In this document: in pieces, positions 14,684-19,120 of the stretch
Numbering within the stretch: position 1 is the stretch's first letter
Layout of the letters: each line of letters begins with the position of its first letter
NCBI GenBank assembly: GCA_025059415.1
Contig: JANXDQ010000001.1
Coordinates: forward strand, 1-19,120
DNA: 19,120 nucleotides
Origin: Aigarchaeota archaeon
GTDB taxonomy: Archaea; Thermoproteota; Nitrososphaeria_A; Caldarchaeales; Wolframiiraptoraceae
Direction: 5' to 3'
Made by a program: the position numbers and the translations under genes
The notes under the pieces: generated by a model
Databases searched by the model: none
Told to the model about the DNA's origin: nothing
What the model saw: the letters and a program-made list of their open reading frames with translations, nothing else

Positions 14684-16225
14684 GTGAGCCCGAGGCCTGT
14701 TGACATAGTCCTAACAACAGACCGGAGCATGATGTCGAACCACCATGGAAAAGAATTCCTGGGATTCATGACGACCGGCCCGGCGATCGGGATGCCCGAG
14801 AGCTTGTGGATGTGGATAGCCTGCCCGAAGATGAAGACGGATCCACTTGGAAGACCTTGGCAAGCGCCCTATGCTCTGAGGAAACTCGAAGCCCTGCTCC
14901 AAGACAAGGGCTACAACGCCGCGGTAATCGACCCAGATCACGTGAATCGATATCTTGGAAGCGCCAGGATCCTCATGCTCAGCCATCACGACTACTTCGC
15001 ATTATGTCCCCCAAGCAGCGAGTGGTGGATAGTCACGAGAAAAGAGCCCACAAACGCTAAGAGTTTCAGGAAATTCATGGACAGCCTCGATCTGAGGAGG
15101 GCGAAGGAGAATGGTTTGAAGGTGATCGTCGGCGGGCCAGCGGCCTGGCAATGGCTCTATAAGCTCGATTTATGGGGGCGATGGGGAATCGACACGGTTA
15201 TAGATGGCGAGGGGGAACACGTAGTACTCGACCTCGTCGACAAGGTCTACAACGGAGAACCCCTCCCGAGATACGTCTTCGTCGGGCCCAGAGACGTCCC
15301 GGCAATAGAGGAGATCCCGTTAATCAAGCACGCGAGCATAAATGGTTTGGTCGAGATAATGCGCGGCTGCCCGAGGGGATGCAAGTTCTGCTCTGTAACA
15401 CTGCGCCCACTCAGGCACATGCCCCTCGGCATGATCGAGAAGGAGATCTCAGTGAATGTGAAAGAGGGTGTCAGATCCGGGATACTCCACTCGGAAGATG
15501 TCCTGCTCTACGGGTGTAGGGGCCTCAAGTTGAATCCAGACGCGCTCATAAAACTCCACCAAGTCGCGAGAAGACACTTGGAGAGCATCGCCTGGAGCCA
15601 CGCCAGCCTCGCCGCTATAAAGAACGCAGAGGAAGAATATGGTTTAATCTCGAGGCTTAGGGAGGTGATCTGCGCCGATGGAACCCAGGAATACTGGGGC
15701 GTTGAGGTCGGAATCGAGACGGGATCTGTCAGGCTCGCAAAGAAGATCATGCCCGCGAAGGCCGCGCCCTACCCCGCCGAGAAATGGCCTGAGGTCGTCG
15801 AAGACGCCTTCGCGATAATGCACGAGAACAACATCATCCCAGCGGCCACGTTGATTCTTGGATTACCCGAGGAGACTAGTGACGACCTCATGGACACCGC
15901 GGAGCTCATCGATAGACTAAAGCCATACAGGTCGCTGATCGTCCCCATGTTCTTCGTACCCATGGGCGTTCTAAAGAATAAGGAGTGGTTCACGGAGGTG
16001 AAGCTGAAGGATGAACACATCGAGGTCATGAGGATATGCCTATGGCACACGGTTCGATGGGCAGAGGATATAATTGACAGATTCTATTTGAAGAGGCCCC
16101 ACCTTGTTCCACTAAAATACTCGCTGAAGATGTTTCTGGGTTATGTCAAGATGAAGGCTAAGTCTTATGAAAAGAAGCTTGGATTAAGGCCCATCGAGAC
16201 CGAGGCGGTATTAGCAACCCATTAA
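14684..16225 (+). CDS. Radical SAM protein with N-terminal B12-binding-like domain
   Basis: This 513-residue protein starts at GTG 14684, directly after the stop of the upstream gene; GAGGTGAGAGG inside the end of that gene serves as ribosome binding site. The N-terminal part (about 1-215) resembles a cobalamin-binding region: YALRKLEALLQDKGYNAAVID, then a strand plus GG turn (VIVGGPAAWQW) and DTVIDGEGEHVVLDLV. The radical SAM core has Cys229, Cys233 and Cys236 (CPRGCKFC), then VEVGIETGS, ATLILGLPEET and a C-terminal helical part. Such proteins are widespread in archaea as uncharacterised Fe-S oxidoreductases of the B12-binding class; methyltransfer, ring formation and thiomethyl transfer all occur in the superfamily. 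The product is unknown. Its 3' end is four bases from the convergent lysW. Confidence 0.87.
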   Translation: MSPRPVDIVLTTDRSMMSNHHGKEFLGFMTTGPAIGMPESLWMWIACPKMKTDPLGRPWQAPYALRKLEALLQDKGYNAAVIDPDHVNRYLGSARILMLSHHDYFALCPPSSEWWIVTRKEPTNAKSFRKFMDSLDLRRAKENGLKVIVGGPAAWQWLYKLDLWGRWGIDTVIDGEGEHVVLDLVDKVYNGEPLPRYVFVGPRDVPAIEEIPLIKHASINGLVEIMRGCPRGCKFCSVTLRPLRHMPLGMIEKEISVNVKEGVRSGILHSEDVLLYGCRGLKLNPDALIKLHQVARRHLESIAWSHASLAAIKNAEEEYGLISRLREVICADGTQEYWGVEVGIETGSVRLAKKIMPAKAAPYPAEKWPEVVEDAFAIMHENNIIPAATLILGLPEETSDDLMDTAELIDRLKPYRSLIVPMFFVPMGVLKNKEWFTEVKLKDEHIEVMRICLWHTVRWAEDIIDRFYLKRPHLVPLKYSLKMFLGYVKMKAKSYEKKLGLRPIETEAVLATH

Positions 16226-16229
16226 CCGA

Positions 16230-16406
16230 TCATTCGCCCCAATCTTCAGAAACCTCTTCCGCCTGTTTCAACAACATTTTTCCATCCTCATCTATCTCGA
16301 GCTCGAGTTGTGCTCCGCACTCATCGTGTTCGAAGAGTTCTCCTGGAAGCGCGTCATCCGGTATCTCTAGGGATCCCCCGCAAACCGGGCAAGTTAAGGT
16401 CGGCAT
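16230..16406 (-). CDS. lysW: LysW amino-group carrier protein
   Basis: This is a 58-residue acidic carrier starting MPTLTCPVCGG. It ends in EDWGE, the invariant LysW tail whose last glutamate is bonded by LysX to the substrate amino group. The N-terminal half is a zinc ribbon with Cys6 and Cys9 as first pair and His plus Cys in EHDECG as second pair. The His in place of Cys is as I recall for Sulfolobus LysW, rather than the four-Cys form of Thermus. An in-frame GTG at 16415 would add three residues, but GGAGGTG lies six bases before the ATG at 16406, which decides the start. A TATA-like TATAAA (16450-16455, minus strand) in the lysZ-lysW gap could give lysW its own promoter. The protein carries the intermediates between LysX, LysZ, LysY, LysJ and LysK. 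Confidence 0.96.
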   Translation of the reverse strand: MPTLTCPVCGGSLEIPDDALPGELFEHDECGAQLELEIDEDGKMLLKQAEEVSEDWGE

Positions 16407-16449
16407 ATCCCACACCTCCGTTCTGCGAATCGTTAATGGAAATGGGAGG

Positions 16450-16455
16450 CTTTAT
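16450..16455 (-). promoter_or_regulatory. TATA-like element for lysW
   Basis: TATAAA on the minus strand lies about 46 bases before the lysW ATG and just after the lysZ stop. A transcript would start near 16427 with a 21-base leader containing GGAGGTG. A separate promoter would let the carrier, needed in larger amounts, be made above the enzyme level. Confidence 0.4.
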
Positions 16456-16457
16456 AG

Positions 16458-17273
16458 TTATGGGGTGATCCAGGTCCCAGACCGCTTCTCGAGCGCCGAG
16501 AGCGGGTCCTCAACTATTCCAGAGGCTATTACTGCTGCTCCAACGCCTTCTTCAACGGCCTTTGCGCACATCATGACCTTCCGATTCATCCCGGCCCCCA
16601 GCCTCGAGTGCAGGGCTTCAACATCTCCCAGCCTAATAGTCTCCACGAGCCCTCCATCGAGGATTACGCCGTCGACGTCGGTGAGTATGAGGAGCTTTTC
16701 GGTCTTCAGGGCTTTGGCGATGCTGGCGGCGGCCTGATCTGCGTCCACGTTCAATAACTCGTATTTTGATCCCAGCGCGATGGGCGAGATCACCACGGTG
16801 TATCCCTGGGCTAATAGGTCTTCGAGCAGCCTGGTGTTTACCTCCTTTATCGATCCGGTGTAGCCGCCCGGCATAATCCTCTTCCTTCCGCGGTCATCGA
16901 CCACGACTATCTTGTCCTTCCTCTCGGCCCTCAATATTTCGCCATCAGCTCCTGTGAGTCCCACCGCCTTAACGCCCATCGACTGGAGCCTTGACACGAT
17001 TTCCTTATTCAGCTTCCCAGCCATCACCATGACGTAGACCTCGAGCTCTTTTTCATCGGTGTATCTGCTCCTTATCCCCTGAGGGGATGTGACGAACTTG
17101 GGCTCCATGCCCATCAGCCTCTCATACCTCGAGACGACGTCGCCTCCGCCGTGCACGAAGACTATTTCCACGCCTTTAGCCGCCCTCTCCGCCAAGCTCC
17201 TCAATATTCCATTAAGGTTTTGTTCAAGCGCCCTTCCACCGGCCTTCACGACGAGCACCCTCGACACCTCCAT
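16458..17273 (-). CDS. lysZ: [LysW]-aminoadipate/[LysW]-glutamate kinase
   Basis: This 271-residue amino acid kinase family protein is related to ArgB (N-acetylglutamate kinase). It phosphorylates the side carboxyl of the LysW-bound amino acid. Motifs are VLVVKAGGRAL (phosphate-binding Lys, residues about 6-16), FVHGGGDVVSRY (substrate and ATP site), VGLTGADG, NVDADQAAASIA and LLILTDVDGVI, followed by GMNRKVMMCAKAVEEGVGAAVIASG. The PGGYTGSIKEVN segment is typical of LysZ-type enzymes. The ATG at 17273 lies one base after the lysY stop (TGA C ATG), showing tight coupling to lysY. It is followed 51 bases later by lysW. ArgB itself is the alternative, but the complete LysW set argues for LysZ. 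Confidence 0.95.
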   Translation of the reverse strand: MEVSRVLVVKAGGRALEQNLNGILRSLAERAAKGVEIVFVHGGGDVVSRYERLMGMEPKFVTSPQGIRSRYTDEKELEVYVMVMAGKLNKEIVSRLQSMGVKAVGLTGADGEILRAERKDKIVVVDDRGRKRIMPGGYTGSIKEVNTRLLEDLLAQGYTVVISPIALGSKYELLNVDADQAAASIAKALKTEKLLILTDVDGVILDGGLVETIRLGDVEALHSRLGAGMNRKVMMCAKAVEEGVGAAVIASGIVEDPLSALEKRSGTWITP

Positions 17274-17274
17274 G

Positions 17275-18327
17275 TCACGCGGGCTTTAGGGGCGGGGTAA
17301 GTAACCCCTCCCGCTCATCGAATCCCATCACTATGTTGAATGCCTGGACTGCTTGGCCCGCGGCGCCCTTCATGAGGTTGTCAATCGCGGCCATGAACGC
17401 GGCCCTTCCAACCCTTTCATCGTAAGCGAAGCCGACATCAGCGAAGTTGCTCCCAACTACGTATTTTGGATCAGGGTATCCGACCGGCGGCCCCCTGACG
17501 ATCCTGATGAACGGCTCTTTCCCATAACATGAGGCGAAGGCCCTTACTATTGCCTTCTCGTCGGCTCCCTCAACCAGCCATGTGTGCGCCGTCGCGAGGG
17601 CCCCCCTAATACATCCAACCGCGTGAGGCGTAAATGCGATCTTCAACCACCTCCCGGCCAGAGCCGAAAGCTCCTGCTCGACCTCGGCGACGTGCCTGTG
17701 CCCCGAGGCCTCGTAGGGCCTGATCACATTATCCCTTTCAGGGTGGTGGCTTCCAGCCGTCGGCTTCCTGCCCGCCTCGCTGCTGCCGACTTTCACGTCT
17801 ATGGCTATGTGATCCAGGTCTATCAGCTTCTCCTTAACCGCGGGGATCAGGGCCAGTATGGCGGCGGTGGAGTTACAGCCGGGCGACGCTATGAGCTCCG
17901 CGCTCTTCAATTCCTCTCGATGAAGCTCCGGCATGCCGTAGACCACCTTCTTTAGTAGGTCGGGCTGCGGGTGTTCAAAGCCGTACCACCTCACGTAGTC
18001 TTCGGCGTTCTTCAGTCTGTAATCCGGCCCCAGATCCACGACCTTCAAACCCGACTCCAGGATTCTCGGAGTATATTGTAGTGAGACCCCTGCGGGTAAG
18101 CTCAAGAAGACGGCGTCCGCCCTCAGGATCTTGTCTAGGTCCACATCCATGAACCGCATGTTGGCATAGAATCCCCTGAGATGCGGGTGGACGTGTGTTA
18201 TCGGCTTGCCGGCATATTCCCTGGAAGTCGCCGCGATCACCTCGACTTCCCTGTGAAGGGAGAGGATTCTAAGAAGCTCTCCACCGGTGTATCCACTCGC
18301 CCCGATTATCGCGACCCTCACACCCAT
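17275..18327 (-). CDS. lysY: [LysW]-aminoadipate/glutamate 6-phosphate reductase
   Basis: This 350-residue NADPH-dependent dehydrogenase is related to ArgC. It reduces the LysW-bound acyl phosphate to the semialdehyde. The N-terminal dinucleotide-binding motif is VAIIGASGYTGGELLRIL (residues 5-22), the catalytic cysteine is Cys151 in SPGCNSTA, and further family segments are KVGSSEAGRKPTAGSHHPER, SGHRHVAEVEQEL, FTPHAVGCIRGAL and the C-terminal VGSNFADVGF plus IDNLMKGAAGQAVQAFN. The ATG at 18327 fits the usual start just before the Rossmann motif; a GTG two codons in is an alternative. It is the first gene of lysY-lysZ. Its probable TATA (18375-18384) abuts a 20-base palindrome. Confidence 0.95.
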   Translation of the reverse strand: MGVRVAIIGASGYTGGELLRILSLHREVEVIAATSREYAGKPITHVHPHLRGFYANMRFMDVDLDKILRADAVFLSLPAGVSLQYTPRILESGLKVVDLGPDYRLKNAEDYVRWYGFEHPQPDLLKKVVYGMPELHREELKSAELIASPGCNSTAAILALIPAVKEKLIDLDHIAIDVKVGSSEAGRKPTAGSHHPERDNVIRPYEASGHRHVAEVEQELSALAGRWLKIAFTPHAVGCIRGALATAHTWLVEGADEKAIVRAFASCYGKEPFIRIVRGPPVGYPDPKYVVGSNFADVGFAYDERVGRAAFMAAIDNLMKGAAGQAVQAFNIVMGFDEREGLLTPPLKPA

Positions 18328-18374
18328 GTCCAGACACCAAGCCGGAGGAGGTCACGCGATGATGAGGTATGCTT

Positions 18375-18384
18375 CATTAAAATC
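18375..18384 (-). promoter_or_regulatory. TATA-like element for lysY-lysZ
   Basis: On the minus strand GATTTTAATG lies about 53 bases before the lysY ATG, predicting a transcript start near 18354 and a leader of about 27 bases. It is immediately flanked upstream by the palindrome at 18385-18404. Confidence 0.45.
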
Positions 18385-18404
18385 TTTCCCACAATTGGGG
18401 GAAA
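18385..18404. promoter_or_regulatory. 20-bp near-perfect palindrome beside the lysY promoter (candidate operator)
   Basis: TTTCCCACAATTGGGGGAAA pairs at 9 of 10 positions per half; the only mismatch is the seventh position of each arm. It lies in the 160-base lysY-pfk intergenic region, directly next to the lysY TATA, where it would cover the BRE. It is about 37 bases from the divergent pfk TATA. A dimeric regulator could here control lysY, and perhaps pfk. Confidence 0.55.
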
Positions 18405-18440
18405 TCCAAAGACTCTCGAAGGTCCGGCGTGGCACAAATA

Positions 18441-18450
18441 CTTATATATT
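18441..18450 (+). promoter_or_regulatory. TATA box for phosphofructokinase gene
   Basis: CTTATATATT, preceded by A-rich AAATA as a BRE-like stretch, predicts a transcript start near 18471. The short leader contains GGGTGAT (18474-18480), seven bases before the ATG at 18488. Confidence 0.6.
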
Positions 18451-18487
18451 TTACTTTGATGCATATTTCATTTGGGTGATTAATGGT

Positions 18488-19120
18488 ATGAAAATCGGGA
18501 TTTTGACTGGTGGAGGCGACTGCCCTGGCCTCAACGCGATAATTCAGGCGGCCGTAGTAAAGGCATCTCAATACGGCTTCGAGGTCTACGGCGTAAAGAA
18601 TGGATATGAGGGGCTGATAAAGGGCGAGGTCCAGCCCTTAAGGAAGGGGGATGTAGAGGGGGTCTATGCGATAGGCGGCACAATGCTCGGAACGTCGAGG
18701 AAGAATCCGGCGAAATCTGAGGAGGACATTAAGAGGGTCGTGGAGAACGTGAAGAAGTTCCAGTTGGATGCCGTGATAGCGGTGGGTGGAGACGATACGC
18801 TGGGGGCGGCTCAGAAACTCTATGAGAGGGGAGTGCCGATCGTCGGCGTCCCGAAGACCATAGACAACGACCTCTCCGCCACAGACTACTCGGTTGGATT
18901 CTGGACGGCCGTCGACATAATAGCGGAATCCCTCCACAGATTGCACACGACCGCGAAATCCCATAGAAGGGTCATCATCGCCGAGATCATGGGTAGATAT
19001 GCTGGCTGGCTCGCCTTAATGGGTGGACTAGCTGGCGGAGCGCACATAATCCTGATCCCGGAGAAGCCGCTGACCCTGCAACAGGTATGCGACATCGTAA
19101 AGAAACGTAAAGAGGAGGGT
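18488..19120 (+). CDS. pfkA: 6-phosphofructokinase, PPi-dependent signature (3' end outside window)
   Basis: The first 211 residues of a PfkA-family enzyme are present in one open frame to the right edge. The start MKIGILTGGGDCPGLNAII is canonical and has GGGTGAT seven bases before the ATG. Residues 100-103 are GGDD, followed by TLGAA, and 122-128 are PKTIDND. MGRYAGWLALMGGL (168-181) is also typical. In ATP-dependent bacterial enzymes the equivalent positions are Gly (GGDG) and Gly (PGTIDND). The Asp plus Lys pair seen here is the mark of pyrophosphate-dependent enzymes, such as that of Thermoproteus tenax. The enzyme would phosphorylate fructose 6-phosphate reversibly with PPi in glycolysis and gluconeogenesis. 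It is divergent from lysY. The family call is firm; the phosphoryl donor is a prediction. Confidence 0.93.
   Translation, partial: MKIGILTGGGDCPGLNAIIQAAVVKASQYGFEVYGVKNGYEGLIKGEVQPLRKGDVEGVYAIGGTMLGTSRKNPAKSEEDIKRVVENVKKFQLDAVIAVGGDDTLGAAQKLYERGVPIVGVPKTIDNDLSATDYSVGFWTAVDIIAESLHRLHTTAKSHRRVIIAEIMGRYAGWLALMGGLAGGAHIILIPEKPLTLQQVCDIVKKRKEEG

Noticed and set aside
1..19120. CRISPR array, insertion sequence, integrase or attachment site
   Set aside because: No regularly spaced repeats, transposase-like protein or terminal inverted repeats were seen on either strand.

Overview
The window reads as chromosomal DNA of a thermophilic archaeon, most likely a TACK-type (Thermoproteota-related) lineage. 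Evidence: a DNA topoisomerase VI B subunit, a complete LysW carrier-protein amino-acid pathway whose LysW resembles the Sulfolobus form, an archaeal TadC/GspE pair, AGG/AGA-rich arginine codons, TATA elements about 20-28 bases before start codons (several genes look leaderless), and GTG/TTG starts. The exact lineage cannot be fixed from the sequence alone. Coding density is high. The longest stretch without a gene is about 190 bases (7899-8087), and I see no mobile element, CRISPR array, tRNA or rRNA.

Region 1 (1-5231) is the least ordinary part. On the minus strand, a membrane-anchored Roadblock/LC7 protein, a soluble Roadblock/LC7 protein and a GspF/TadC/ArlJ-like platform protein (running off the left edge) form a tight operon. 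Divergent from it, off a shared TATA element, is a GspE/VirB11-type secretion ATPase with an extra C-terminal winged helix. Converging on the ATPase is a short operon of an unrecognised small protein and an MglA/CvnD-like small GTPase. Together this looks like an archaeal type IV pilus-like motor packaged with its own Roadblock/GTPase switch. Both genes of the small operon appear to carry a frameshift, so that half of the switch may be decaying, recoded or mis-sequenced.

Region 2 (5314-9662) holds a SPASM radical SAM protein (minus), a divergent AmmeMemoRadiSam-type radical SAM enzyme (plus) and topoisomerase VI subunit B (plus).

Region 3 (9761-18327) is amino-acid biosynthesis. argG (plus) runs into lysK, lysJ and lysX (minus). 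lysW, lysZ and lysY (minus) follow after an interruption by two plus-strand genes, an unrecognised 125-residue protein and a B12-binding-type radical SAM protein. The LysW genes carry out acylation of LysW (LysX), phosphorylation (LysZ), reduction (LysY), transamination (LysJ) and release (LysK). The products can be lysine and/or ornithine, and the neighbouring argG makes an arginine role attractive. Palindromes near the argG and lysY promoters are candidate operators.

Region 4 (18488-end) is the start of a 6-phosphofructokinase with the residue signature of the pyrophosphate-dependent enzymes.
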